Below, one piece after another: positions 10,676 through 20,122 of a stretch of DNA of 64,000 bases. The stretch lies in assembly GCA_030145845.1 (NCBI GenBank), contig JAIXHJ010000002.1, positions 124,001 to 188,000 on the forward strand, given 5' to 3'. Below the pieces are notes generated by a model that worked only from the letters and a program-made list of their open reading frames with translations, ran no database searches and was not told the origin of the DNA. Each line of letters starts with the position of its first letter. Positions within the stretch are counted from its first letter, which is position 1. Made by a program: the position numbers and the translations under genes. The stretch is from Pseudomonadota bacterium (GTDB lineage: Bacteria > Pseudomonadota > Gammaproteobacteria > Pseudomonadales > Oceanobacteraceae).

Positions 10676-10790
10676 GCGCAACTCTTTTCAGCCAGGGTCG
10701 TCCAAGGTCTTCAGATAATGATGGCCAACGCCCACGGTTGGTAACGAATTTACAGATTTCGATACAGTCAAGAATCGGGGCGAAGATCAA

Positions 10791-11027
10791 ATGTCTAAGG
10801 TTTGCCAAGTTACAGGCAAGGGTCCTGTAGTCGGAAACAATGTTTCCCACTCCAACATCAAAACCAAGCGCCGTTTTCTGCCTAACCTGCAATATCACCG
10901 CTTTTGGGTAGAGAGCGAGAAACGTTTCGTACGTCTGCGTGTTTCAACGAAAGGTATGCGTATCATCGATAAGAAAGGCATCGATGCTGTGCTGACTCAG
11001 ATCCGCGCACGCGGCGAAAAAGTTTAA
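10791..11027 (+). CDS. rpmB: 50S ribosomal protein L28
   Basis: A 78-residue basic protein of the large ribosomal subunit. It starts [20 protein letters not shown] and contains the L28 pattern [21 protein letters not shown] and a C-terminal KGIDAVL. Length and sequence match the gammaproteobacterial L28. It is co-transcribed with rpmG eleven bases downstream. Confidence 0.98.
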   Translation: MSKVCQVTGKGPVVGNNVSHSNIKTKRRFLPNLQYHRFWVESEKRFVRLRVSTKGMRIIDKKGIDAVLTQIRARGEKV

Positions 11028-11038
11028 GGAGAATTCTT

Positions 11039-11197
11039 ATGCCACGCGATAAGATTCGTCTGGTTTCAAGTGCCGGTACCGGTCACTTTTACACTACAGA
11101 CAAAAACAAGCGCACCATGCCTGAGAAATTCGAGATCAAAAAATTTGATCCCGTTGTTCGCAAGCACGTTGTTTATAAAGAAGCCAAAATTAAGTAA
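11039..11197 (+). CDS. rpmG: 50S ribosomal protein L33, zinc-free form
   Basis: A 52-residue protein, [20 protein letters not shown] at its N-terminus and KYDP-like [17 protein letters not shown] at its end, matching L33. It has no cysteines, so it is the C-minus form that does not bind zinc. AAGGAG precedes the ATG at 11039. It follows rpmB in the invariant rpmB-rpmG operon. Confidence 0.97.
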   Translation: MPRDKIRLVSSAGTGHFYTTDKNKRTMPEKFEIKKFDPVVRKHVVYKEAKIK

Positions 11198-11215
11198 GTT
11201 TCTTTATGCTTGAAA

Positions 11216-11243
11216 AGAACCCGGCTCTGCCGGGTTTTTTTAT
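11216..11243 (+). terminator. Terminator of rpmB-rpmG
   Basis: AACCCGGC-TCT-GCCGGGTT hairpin followed by a run of seven T, about 20 bases past the rpmG stop. Confidence 0.88.
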
Positions 11244-11300
11244 GCCTGCGCGCCGGCAGCAGGGCATAATGGGCCGACATTCACCAGCTGACAGACCGAC

Positions 11301-12110
11301 ATGCCTGAATTACCCGAAGTCGAAACCACCAAACGCGGTATTGAACCGTGGCTGAAAAATCAGACCATCGACAAAATCATCGTACGCCAGCCAAAGCTGC
11401 GCTGGCCGGTAGCGGATGAGATCTGCCAGCTTGAGGGCGAACAGATCACGGGGCTCAGCCGGCGTGCCAAATACATTCTGGTGACCACGGCCAGGGGCAC
11501 TGCCATCTGGCATCTGGGTATGTCCGGCTCGCTGCGGCTGGTGGAGCCGGAAGAAGATCCGGGCGTGCACGACCATATCGACTGGCAGCTGAGCAACGGC
11601 AAAGTGCTGCGTTATCACGATCCGCGCCGCTTCGGGGCACTGTTGTGGGTGGCGCCGGGGGAAGACAGCGGGCACCTGACGCATCTGGGGCCGGAGCCGC
11701 TGAGTGATGACTTTTCAGCCGCCTATCTGTATCAGCGCTCACGGGGTAAAAAGCAGGCGATCAAGACCTTTATCATGGACGGTAAGGTGGTGGTTGGGGT
11801 GGGGAATATCTATGCCAACGAAAGTCTGTTCAAGGCCGGTATCCGTCCGCAGACAGCCGCCGGCAAAATCAGTCGGGCGAAGATGGAGCGTCTGGTGGCG
11901 GAGATAAAAACCGTACTGGCGGCGGCGATTGAACAGGGCGGCACGACCCTGCGTGACTTTGTCGGTGGCGATGGCAAGCCGGGCTATTTTGCCCAGCAGC
12001 TGTTTGTTTATGGCCGTGGCGGCAAGCTGTGTAAGGTGTGTGGCACGACCCTGAAAGAAATCCGTCAGGGGCAGCGGGCCACTGTGTATTGCCCGCTCTG
12101 CCAGCGCTGA
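11301..12110 (+). CDS. mutM: Formamidopyrimidine-DNA glycosylase
   Basis: Base-excision repair enzyme that removes 8-oxoguanine and FaPy lesions and nicks the abasic site. The 269-residue protein begins MPELPEVET, so Pro2 becomes the catalytic N-terminus with Glu3. It carries the H2TH region [13 protein letters not shown] and a C-terminal zinc finger with four cysteines (CKVCG and CPLC). It converges with the elyC-like gene. Confidence 0.97.
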   Translation: MPELPEVETTKRGIEPWLKNQTIDKIIVRQPKLRWPVADEICQLEGEQITGLSRRAKYILVTTARGTAIWHLGMSGSLRLVEPEEDPGVHDHIDWQLSNGKVLRYHDPRRFGALLWVAPGEDSGHLTHLGPEPLSDDFSAAYLYQRSRGKKQAIKTFIMDGKVVVGVGNIYANESLFKAGIRPQTAAGKISRAKMERLVAEIKTVLAAAIEQGGTTLRDFVGGDGKPGYFAQQLFVYGRGGKLCKVCGTTLKEIRQGQRATVYCPLCQR

Positions 12111-12123
12111 CCCGGCAACCGGC

Positions 12124-12861
12124 TCAGCCGCCGGTCAGCGCCTGCCACAGGCGGCCGATGTATTCATACAGCGCCCGTTCACTCTTGATGGCGGCACGGG
12201 CCTCAATACGCCAGTCGGAGTCGCTGGTGCTCATTCTGAGTGCCGGGGCGGCGATGGGCTGTAACCCCTGACGCTGAAAAAACACCATGGCTCTGGGCAG
12301 ATGTGAGGCCTCACTGACCAGCGCAAAGGGAGCCTTGTCCAGCAGAGGGGCCATCATTTCTGCTTCTTCGGCGGTATCCCGCGCCTGCGGAAAGGTGCGG
12401 ATACGTTCCGGGCTGACCCCCATATTGATGGCCACTTCCTGCATGACTTCCGCATGTGGACGGCGGTCAGAGCCGGCGTAACCGGAAAGAAACAGGCGGC
12501 TGTCCGGGTTGGCCTGCAGAATCCTCAAACCTTCAACCAGCCGGAACAGCGATGATGAACACAGCTGTGAAGCCGGCGGCATGCTGTGGTCACTGGCATG
12601 GCAGCCACCGAGAACCACCACATGGCTGACCGGCTGGCTGATGTCGAACATCGGGTAGTCGTCTTCCAGCGGTGCCAGCAGCCGGTCCGCGACCGGGTGC
12701 CAGCTGGTCAGTGCCAGCCATACGGTCGACAGCAGAATCAGGCTCCTGCCCAGCAGCGGCCGGCGCCGGAGCAGCAACAGGCCGCTGAGCAGGCCAATCA
12801 GTGTCAGCGGCACCGGCATCAGCAGCATGCCGATGATCTTCTTCAGCCAGAACAGCATCAT
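12124..12861 (-). CDS. elyC: ElyC/SanA/YdcF family (DUF218) inner-membrane protein
   Basis: A 245-residue protein with two N-terminal transmembrane helices (about 5-30 and 35-55) and a DUF218 domain: HVVVLGG, LFLSGYAGSD, RDTAEEAEMM and LVSEASHLPRAM are the family signatures. E. coli ElyC, of similar length and topology, affects peptidoglycan and lipid-carrier metabolism; that role is extrapolated. Its start overlaps the stop of the gamma-glutamyltransferase gene by four bases, so the two are translationally coupled. Confidence 0.8.
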   Translation of the reverse strand: MMLFWLKKIIGMLLMPVPLTLIGLLSGLLLLRRRPLLGRSLILLSTVWLALTSWHPVADRLLAPLEDDYPMFDISQPVSHVVVLGGCHASDHSMPPASQLCSSSLFRLVEGLRILQANPDSRLFLSGYAGSDRRPHAEVMQEVAINMGVSPERIRTFPQARDTAEEAEMMAPLLDKAPFALVSEASHLPRAMVFFQRQGLQPIAAPALRMSTSDSDWRIEARAAIKSERALYEYIGRLWQALTGG

Positions 12862-14570
12862 GGCCGGACCTCAGCCTGGCCGATACCCCGTGGATCGGCC
12901 GCGGCGGTTACCTGGCCAGTGCGGTGATCCCAGAGAATGGCCTGCATGTTGCCGTAGCGGCGGCCGGTATTTTTCAGTCGGTGGCCCATACGCGTCAGCG
13001 CGATTTTTTCCTGATCAGTGAAGGTGTCCGGCTCATGCTGCAGCAGATCCGGCAAGTACTGATGATGGAAGCGCGGCCGGCTGACCCAGTCGCTGACGGC
13101 TTTGCCCTGCAGGTGTTCCAGCATGCCGAGCATTACCATGGTAATAATGCGGCTGCCACCGGGGGTGCCGAGAATGGCGGTCTGTTCTGAGCTGCTGACA
13201 ATGGTCGGTGTCATGCTCGACAGTGGCCGTTTGCCGGGTTGAATGGCATTGGCATGGCTGCCGGTCAGGCCATAGGCATTAGGGCTGCCCGGGCTGGCGG
13301 AAAAATCGTCCATTTCGTTGTTCAGCAGCACGCCGGTGCTGCCGGCGGTAAACGCTGAGCCGAACGGCAGGTTAATACTCAGCGTGGCTGACACCATGTT
13401 GCCGTCCTGATCGAGGACGGACAGGTGGGTGGTGTGGAAGCCTTCGTCAATATTCTTCGGCCCGTTGAGGCTCAGGCTGGGCGTGGCCCGGGTCATATCG
13501 ATACTGCTGACCCAGTGCTGCGCGCGTGCTTCAGACATCAGGTCACTGGCCGGTACCTCAACAAAATCCGGGTCCCCGAGAAATTCGGCGCGGTCATAGT
13601 AGGCACGGCGCATGATTTCAGTCAGCAGGTGGGTTTGCCGGATCGTATCCAGAGACTGCCACTGAAAATGACTGAGCATATTCAGCATTTCCACCAGGGC
13701 GATCCCCCCGGATGACGGCGGCGGGGCGCTGATCACCTGCAGGTCGCCATAACGAACATGCACCGGACGGCGCTCCCGCACGCGGTAATCGTGCAGATCG
13801 GCGGCGCTCCAGTCGCCGCCGGCGGCACGGACAGAGGCCAGCAGTTCTTCCGCCACGGCCCCGCGGTAGAAACCATCAGCACCCTGGCGGGCAATGGCTT
13901 CGAGGGTATCGGCCAGCCCTGGCTGGGTCAGTACAAAGCCGGTGTCGGGAATCTGATTGTCGTCGAGAAACACCGCTGCCGTGTCCGGGTAACGCTGCAG
14001 CATGTGCAGACGGTAATTGGCCATCTCCCGGTACTCGTCGCTGATGGCAAAGCCGTCACGTGCCTGGCGGATGGCCGCCTGCAGGGTCTGTGTCAGCGGC
14101 AGACGGCCGAAATGTTCAGCGATGTAGGCAAAGGCCGCCGGCTGGCCGGGAATGGCAGCGGCAGTAGGGCCGTTGACGGCTTTGTCGCGGTTGACGCTGC
14201 CATCGGCGTTGAGGAAGTAATCGTGCCCGGCCGCAGCCGGTGCCGTTTCGCGCGCGTCGAGAAAACGGTATTCATCCCCGGCGGCGTTATACAGCAGCCA
14301 GAAGCCGCCACCACCGAGTCCGGCACTGTAGGGCTCCACCACGCCCAGGCTGGCGGCCACAGCAACCGCAGCATCAAAGGCGTTCCCGCCGTTTGCCAGT
14401 ACGTCCATGCCGGCCTGTGTTGCCAGTGGGTGAGCGCTGGCAATGGCCGCACTGGTGATTGCGGCCGGGGTGACCCGTGACTGTGACCGGGAATGATCAG
14501 GAGCGCTGCTGCAGCCGCTGAGCAGGGTCAGGACGGTGAAAAACAGGGCGCAGCTCTGTATCACGCGCAT
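12858..14570 (-). CDS. ggt: Gamma-glutamyltransferase, predicted lipoprotein
   Basis: Periplasmic N-terminal nucleophile hydrolase that cleaves the gamma-glutamyl bond of glutathione. The 570-residue precursor starts with a lipoprotein signal ending LLSGC (Cys20), unlike the soluble E. coli enzyme. The processing site and nucleophile are in the TTHLSVLD motif, where the first Thr becomes the N-terminus of the small subunit. DARETAP in the large subunit and the downstream PLSSMTPT and GTPGGSRI loops complete the active site. It lies downstream of the ferredoxin terminator, so it probably has its own promoter. Confidence 0.93.
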   Translation of the reverse strand: MRVIQSCALFFTVLTLLSGCSSAPDHSRSQSRVTPAAITSAAIASAHPLATQAGMDVLANGGNAFDAAVAVAASLGVVEPYSAGLGGGGFWLLYNAAGDEYRFLDARETAPAAAGHDYFLNADGSVNRDKAVNGPTAAAIPGQPAAFAYIAEHFGRLPLTQTLQAAIRQARDGFAISDEYREMANYRLHMLQRYPDTAAVFLDDNQIPDTGFVLTQPGLADTLEAIARQGADGFYRGAVAEELLASVRAAGGDWSAADLHDYRVRERRPVHVRYGDLQVISAPPPSSGGIALVEMLNMLSHFQWQSLDTIRQTHLLTEIMRRAYYDRAEFLGDPDFVEVPASDLMSEARAQHWVSSIDMTRATPSLSLNGPKNIDEGFHTTHLSVLDQDGNMVSATLSINLPFGSAFTAGSTGVLLNNEMDDFSASPGSPNAYGLTGSHANAIQPGKRPLSSMTPTIVSSSEQTAILGTPGGSRIITMVMLGMLEHLQGKAVSDWVSRPRFHHQYLPDLLQHEPDTFTDQEKIALTRMGHRLKNTGRRYGNMQAILWDHRTGQVTAAADPRGIGQAEVRP

Positions 14571-14600
14571 AAAAAAGGCCTCCGTTATAAGGAGGCCTTA
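14571..14600 (-). terminator. Terminator after ferredoxin gene
   Basis: AAGGCCTCC and GGAGGCCTT form a nine-bp stem with a seven-base loop. On the minus strand it ends in a run of T, so it stops transcription from coaD-ferredoxin before ggt. Confidence 0.85.
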
Positions 14601-14646
14601 GTGTGTGGCAGTGCACCGCCGGGTGCAACCGCAGCCAGGGGGCTGA

Positions 14647-14907
<261 letters not shown>

Positions 14908-14927
14908 TTACCTCCGCCAGGGGCTGG

Positions 14928-15413
<486 letters not shown>

Positions 15414-15559
15414 TTATCTTGGGCGGTAAGTGCCGCGCATAGTAAACAAAACTGTGAAGTCTGCCAATAAATCCGCTTATATCGCTGCATAAGAGATAAG
15501 GAATATTGCGGTGAATCAAGGGCTGCGCAGCATGATGGCATGAATAAGAATCGTTATTG

Positions 15560-15590
15560 AAACAGGGCGGCCGTGACACCAGCCGCCCGC
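15560..15590 (-). terminator. Hairpin after laoA-like gene
   Basis: GGGCGGC (15565-15571) and GCCGCCC (15582-15588) form a seven-bp stem with a ten-base loop just past the laoA stop on the minus strand. The T-tract is weak, so termination is probable but not certain. Confidence 0.5.
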
Positions 15591-15594
15591 TTAT

Positions 15595-17226
15595 TCAGGC
15601 TTTGCCCAGCGTCTGCAACAGGGTGTTGGCCTGCTTGCAGGCCAGCGCATAAATCGACAGCTGCGGGTTGGCGCCGATGCTGGTGGGAAAGACAGAACCA
15701 TCAAACACGTACAGGTTATCCAGATAATGGTATTTGCCCTGGCTGTCGACCAGACACTGTTTCTTATCTTCGCCCATCGCCAGCCCGCCCATGCAGTGAG
15801 CCGAACCGGCGGTAAAGGCATTGGAACGGAATTCCAGCTGGTTAATGGCGTGCCGGGCTTCGTCGATAGTGCGGTACCAGCCGGCATCCACATGCGATGG
15901 GCGCACGGCTTTGGCGCCGGCGGCAAACTGAATCTCCGCCATGGTCAGCCATGAACGGCGCACGCCGTCCCACAGGTAATCATTGATGGCGTAATCGATA
16001 ATGGGCGAACCGTCGTCCGCCAGTTCAATGCTGCCGCCTTCACTGTCGGCATGGAAACCGTCACGCAGCAGGGCGATGATGGCATGCAGGTGCGGCAGTT
16101 TGCTGATGTCCTCAAAATGGTGGTGGCCATGGCCGAGCAGCAGCACGGAAGTCAGGGCCGGATGCAGGGGCGGTACTTCCAGTTTATAACCGGCTTTGCC
16201 ACTGACTTCCTGCCACTGGAAATGATCAGAATAAATGGATTGCGGGGCGCCGTAATAGGGATCGATATAATCGCTGAATTCGGCAAACGAAAAGGTCGTC
16301 GGATGGAAAAAGGTGCGCTTGCCGATGCGCCGTTCCGGGTCCGGTGCCTGTGAACGTAACAGCAGTGCCGGACCATTGATGGCGCCGCAGGCCATAACGA
16401 TATGCGGAGCGCGGGCAATCAGGGTTTTACCGGACGGCTGATAATCTTTATTCAGCGCGGTAATTTCCACGCCGAGTACTTTTTTACCTTCAATAATCAG
16501 GCGTTCTGCGCGGGCGCTGTACACCAGCTGCGACTGATGATTGAGTGCTTCCGGAATGGTGGTCACCAGCATTGACTGCTTGGCGTTGGTCGGACAGCCG
16601 GTGCCGCAGTAACCCAGATTCCAGCAGCCGGATACATTGCGCGGAATAACATGCCAGTCGATTCCCAGTTGGGTGGCGCCACGGGCCAGGACGGAATTAT
16701 TGGCGTTCGGTTCCACCTGCCACGGGGCCACGCTGAGACGCTGTTCCATGGTTTCAAACCAGGGCGCCATCTCCGCCGGGGAAAAGCCCTGTACGGCGAA
16801 TTCGTTATGCCAGTATTCCAGGGTTGGTTCCGGGGTGCGGAAACTGGAAGTCCAGTTAATCACCGTCGTGCCACCGACGCAGCGGCCCTGCAGAATCGAC
16901 ATGGCGCCGTCTTTACTCATGCGCCCGGCACTTTCCTGATACAGATCGTGGTAAGCCTGACGTTCATCCATACGGAAATCGTTGCTGCTTTTCAGTGGCC
17001 CTTCTTCCAGCATCAGGACTTTCAGACCGGCTTTACTGAGAATTTCGGCCGTGGTGCCACCGCCGGCGCCGGTACCGATAATAATGACGTCGGCTTCCAG
17101 CAGGGTGCCGTCATTGAAGGCGGTGGCTTCATCGGCCTGCCAGCCATTACTGAGACCTTCCAGTACCGGATCGCTGATGCCGGCAACCAGCGGAATGTGA
17201 GGCTGACGTTGTTCAGAATGCTGCAT
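15595..17226 (-). CDS. laoA: GMC-family alcohol dehydrogenase LaoA-like
   Basis: A 543-residue FAD-dependent GMC oxidoreductase. The Rossmann motif GTGAGGGTTAE is at 51-61, followed by LMLEEG, and the GMC-C domain with SAHCMGGLAMG and a final FPTSIGANPQLSIYALA segment is near the C-terminus. The order GMC / Tat-signal protein / aldehyde dehydrogenase / divergent TetR, between coaD and the DUF3080 gene, matches Pseudomonas aeruginosa laoA-laoB-laoC-laoR. There LaoA oxidises long-chain alcohols derived from alkyl sulfates and alkanes. Substrate is assigned by this synteny, not seen in the sequence. It has no signal peptide; LaoB probably assists it. Confidence 0.85.
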   Translation of the reverse strand: MQHSEQRQPHIPLVAGISDPVLEGLSNGWQADEATAFNDGTLLEADVIIIGTGAGGGTTAEILSKAGLKVLMLEEGPLKSSNDFRMDERQAYHDLYQESAGRMSKDGAMSILQGRCVGGTTVINWTSSFRTPEPTLEYWHNEFAVQGFSPAEMAPWFETMEQRLSVAPWQVEPNANNSVLARGATQLGIDWHVIPRNVSGCWNLGYCGTGCPTNAKQSMLVTTIPEALNHQSQLVYSARAERLIIEGKKVLGVEITALNKDYQPSGKTLIARAPHIVMACGAINGPALLLRSQAPDPERRIGKRTFFHPTTFSFAEFSDYIDPYYGAPQSIYSDHFQWQEVSGKAGYKLEVPPLHPALTSVLLLGHGHHHFEDISKLPHLHAIIALLRDGFHADSEGGSIELADDGSPIIDYAINDYLWDGVRRSWLTMAEIQFAAGAKAVRPSHVDAGWYRTIDEARHAINQLEFRSNAFTAGSAHCMGGLAMGEDKKQCLVDSQGKYHYLDNLYVFDGSVFPTSIGANPQLSIYALACKQANTLLQTLGKA

Positions 17227-17247
17227 AAAACAATCTCTTATTATTTT

Positions 17248-17808
17248 TTATTCGGCGTTTGCCGTAACCGGCACGGGAATTTTCCGCGGTGGCCCGGGGT
17301 AACCCGTGGCGGCGAAAGTTTCCGGCTGTGAATACCAGCAGATCGACAGCAGTTTGCACAGCGAACCATAGCCCATGCGTTTTAATTGCAGACTGCTGTT
17401 TTTCCACTGCTGAAGAAAGGCCTCGATATCATCCGCGGATGCTTGCTGCCAGCTGCCCCACTGCGCCCCCATCGCCAGGCGCACCGGTGCCACCTGCAGC
17501 ACATCGAGCAACAGCAGCAGCTGTTTCTGTGAATATTCCTGCAGTGTCAGTATCAGCTGGTCCAGCGACTGCATCAGGCGCGGCTGTGCCTGCGCCGCCA
17601 GCGGACCGGGATAACTGCCGGCCAGAATAACCGGTGCCAGGGCACCGAGTAATTCGATGTCGCCGGCACGTAATACCTGAAAGCCGTCCGCGGCCGGTGT
17701 TTTACTGCAGCCGCTTAATGCGGCCAGCGAACCGCCCAGTGTGAGCAGCGCGGCAGAGCCGCTACTGAGTTGCATAAAGCCGCGTCGTGTTGTTGTTATT
17801 GTCTGCAT
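17248..17808 (-). CDS. laoB: Tat-signal protein, LaoB-like accessory subunit
   Basis: A 186-residue protein with a twin-arginine signal (RRGFMQL, Arg8-Arg9) and hydrophobic stretch ending at a SGC, so it may be exported by Tat and possibly lipidated. It contains no known catalytic motif. It lies 21 bases upstream of the GMC gene and just downstream of the aldehyde dehydrogenase gene. The position corresponds to laoB of P. aeruginosa, whose product is needed for LaoA activity, similar to the small subunits of some membrane GMC dehydrogenases. Function inferred from context. Confidence 0.75.
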   Translation of the reverse strand: MQTITTTRRGFMQLSSGSAALLTLGGSLAALSGCSKTPAADGFQVLRAGDIELLGALAPVILAGSYPGPLAAQAQPRLMQSLDQLILTLQEYSQKQLLLLLDVLQVAPVRLAMGAQWGSWQQASADDIEAFLQQWKNSSLQLKRMGYGSLCKLLSICWYSQPETFAATGYPGPPRKIPVPVTANAE

Positions 17809-17816
17809 GCTTAATC

Positions 17817-19259
17817 TCAGCGGATAAAGAATTTTTTAATCAGAGACTGAATGGTGTTGCCATAAGGCGGATAAATAAATTTACCGCTGTTGAATTTTCC
17901 TTTGCGGTGCACCGCTTTGGCTTTCGACAGGGCAATAAATCCTTCTTTGCCGTGATAATGCCCCATACCCGACGGGCCAATACCGCCGAAGGGCATATCA
18001 TCCTGTGCGATGTGCATTAAGGTATCGTTAATGGTGACGCCACCGGCATGGGTGCGTTCAAGAATTTTCTGCTGTTCGTCACGGCTATAACTGAAGAAAT
18101 ACAGAGCCAGTGGCCGGTCGCGGTCGTTGACGTAATCAATGGCGTCTTCCAGTGTGCTGTACGGAATCAGCGGCAGCAGTGGGCCGAATAATTCTTCCTG
18201 CAGCACTTTCATATCGTCGCTGGCATGTTCGATAATATGCAGCGGCATTTTGCGCGTGCCGGAAAAATCTTCAGCCGCAGGATTCATCACACTGATCTGT
18301 GCACCTTTTTCCCGCGCATCGGCCACCCAGCTCTGCAGGCGCTCAAACTGACGCTGATTGATGATGGCGGTGTAGTCACTGTTATCGCGCAGGGTCGGAT
18401 ACATGCGGGCAAAAACGCGGCGGTAGGTGTCGATAAATTCCTGTTCTTTTCCCCCCGGCAGCAGCACATAATCCGGGGCAATACAGGTCTGGCCGGCATT
18501 CAGCGATTTACCGAAACAGATACGTTCAACGGCATCGCTCATGCTGGTGCCAGGGGCAATAATGGCGGGGGATTTTCCGCCCAGCTCGAGCGTTACCGGC
18601 GTCAGGTTTCTGGCCGCTGCGCCCATCACAATCCGGCCCACGGCGGTGGAGCCGGTAAAAATCAGATGGTCCCACGGAACTTCAGCAAACGCTGAGGATA
18701 CTTCTACTTCACCTTCCACCAGTGCCACCTGATCTTCGGCAAAAATACCGGCCAGCATTTTTTTCAGCACTTTATTGGTTGCCGGGGTGAATTCCGACAT
18801 CTTGATCATGGCGCGGTTACCGGCGGCCAGCGCCGTCGCCAGCGGCAGAACCGCCAGCTGCACCGGATAATTCCACGGCACCATAATGCCGATGATGCCC
18901 AGAGGCTGATACATGACGTGATTGTGCGACGGTGCGAACAGCATGCTGACATGGCGGCGCGACGGTTTCATCCAGCGCTTCAGGTGGCGCAGCTGGTAAT
19001 CAATACCCTGTACGCAGGTCATGATTTCCGCGATGTCGGTCTCGTCTTTTGAACGGCAGCTGAAGTCCTGATTAACGGCAGTAGCCAGTTCCTCACGGTA
19101 CTGCAGCAGGGCCTGCTTCAGGCGTTGCAGGCTGTTGCTGCGCTCGGCGGCGGCTGGCATTGGCTGCTGGCGGCAGGCCTGACGTTGTTGACTGAACAGG
19201 GTCTGCAGGCGCTGCAGTTCCTGATCGGGGGCATGGAGACTGGTAACCGTGGCAACCAT
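17817..19259 (-). CDS. laoC: LaoC-like aldehyde dehydrogenase (coniferyl aldehyde dehydrogenase family)
   Basis: A 480-residue NAD(P)-dependent aldehyde dehydrogenase. Catalytic Glu225 sits in TLELGGKSP and Cys259 in NAGQTCIAP; the cofactor-binding FTGSTAVG motif is at about 201-208. The C-terminal part ends in a hydrophobic/basic tail. The family is usually labelled coniferyl aldehyde dehydrogenase (CalB), but as first gene of the operon with LaoA- and LaoB-like partners it most likely oxidises long-chain aldehydes to fatty acids. Regulated from the operator region at 19311-19352. Confidence 0.88.
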   Translation of the reverse strand: MVATVTSLHAPDQELQRLQTLFSQQRQACRQQPMPAAAERSNSLQRLKQALLQYREELATAVNQDFSCRSKDETDIAEIMTCVQGIDYQLRHLKRWMKPSRRHVSMLFAPSHNHVMYQPLGIIGIMVPWNYPVQLAVLPLATALAAGNRAMIKMSEFTPATNKVLKKMLAGIFAEDQVALVEGEVEVSSAFAEVPWDHLIFTGSTAVGRIVMGAAARNLTPVTLELGGKSPAIIAPGTSMSDAVERICFGKSLNAGQTCIAPDYVLLPGGKEQEFIDTYRRVFARMYPTLRDNSDYTAIINQRQFERLQSWVADAREKGAQISVMNPAAEDFSGTRKMPLHIIEHASDDMKVLQEELFGPLLPLIPYSTLEDAIDYVNDRDRPLALYFFSYSRDEQQKILERTHAGGVTINDTLMHIAQDDMPFGGIGPSGMGHYHGKEGFIALSKAKAVHRKGKFNSGKFIYPPYGNTIQSLIKKFFIR

Positions 19260-19310
19260 AACGGGGTCCTCAGGCTGGGTGATCGGGTCATTATTTTTGT
19301 CAGAGCATTA

Positions 19311-19328
19311 TTAGAGTTATTGCTCTAA
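19311..19328. promoter_or_regulatory. Palindromic operator 1 (laoC/laoR region)
   Basis: TTAGAG (19311-19316), six bases, CTCTAA (19323-19328). It is a perfect inverted repeat and is identical in its arms to operator 2, 24 bases away centre to centre. Probable binding site for the divergent TetR regulator LaoR. Confidence 0.75.
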
Positions 19329-19334
19329 TCTTGG

Positions 19335-19352
19335 TTAGAGTGTTTACTCTAA
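19335..19352. promoter_or_regulatory. Palindromic operator 2 (laoC/laoR region)
   Basis: TTAGAG (19335-19340), six bases, CTCTAA (19347-19352). Second copy of the same palindrome with a different spacer sequence (TGTTTA instead of TTATTG), so the arms, not the spacer, are conserved. Confidence 0.75.
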
Positions 19353-19429
19353 TGTACTGGCAGTCAAGAGGTTATGGCTTTTCCGGCCAGATATGTGATC
19401 TTCTGACCGCAAAAGATAATAATGGGCGT

Positions 19430-20122
19430 ATGAATAAACCAATCCGAACCCGGGGTGCCCCGGGGCGCACCAAAGACCGCATTCTGGATGCCAGTCTGGA
19501 GCTGTTTAACGCACAGGGTGAGCGCCGCGTCACCACCAATCATATTGCTGCCCATCTGGAAATTTCGCCGGGCAATCTCTATTACCATTTCAGTAACAAG
19601 CAGGCGATTATCTACGCCCTGTTTGAGCGTTATGAAGCCAGGGTGCTGGATATTCTGCAGGTGCCGGAAGGGCGGCCGCTGCAGCCGCAGGACAAACTCA
19701 GCTATCTGCAGGCGGTGTTTGCCGGTCTGTGGGAATACCGCTTTCTGCACCGCGATATGGAGCATCTGTTGCTCGCCGATCCGCTGCTGCATGCCCGCTA
19801 CCGCGATTTTTTCCGCGTCTGTCAGCAGCGTGTGGAGACGATTTTCCGTGGTCTGGGCGCGGCCGGTATTCTGCGCCTCACTGAGGAAGACGTCGCCGCG
19901 CTGGCGCTGAATACCTGGATTGTGGTCACCTCGTGGTTTTCTTTCCTGCGTTGTAACCTGCTCACTGAAGATGTGGATTCCATTTCGCCGGAACTGCTGC
20001 AGGGCGGTATTTATCAGGTGTTTACCCTGGAACGGCCGTACCTGACCGACGAATACCGTGAGGTCATGAATGAACTGCAGCGTCAGTATATGCCGCGTCC
20101 GGCGTGGCTGGTTTCCCCTTAG
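19430..20122 (+). CDS. laoR: TetR-family repressor, LaoR-like
   Basis: A 230-residue regulator. The helix-turn-helix covers about 20-62 with TTNHIAAHLEISPGNLYYHFSNK, a sequence typical of the TetR subgroup that controls fatty-acid and alcohol oxidation. The ATG at 19430 is preferred: the upstream frame (to 19331) crosses the operators and codes for nothing conserved. It is divergent from laoC with twin palindromes between them. In P. aeruginosa LaoR represses laoABC and is relieved by long-chain alcohols or aldehydes; the ligand here is inferred. The last 53 bases overlap the next gene in another frame. Confidence 0.85.
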   Translation: MNKPIRTRGAPGRTKDRILDASLELFNAQGERRVTTNHIAAHLEISPGNLYYHFSNKQAIIYALFERYEARVLDILQVPEGRPLQPQDKLSYLQAVFAGLWEYRFLHRDMEHLLLADPLLHARYRDFFRVCQQRVETIFRGLGAAGILRLTEEDVAALALNTWIVVTSWFSFLRCNLLTEDVDSISPELLQGGIYQVFTLERPYLTDEYREVMNELQRQYMPRPAWLVSP

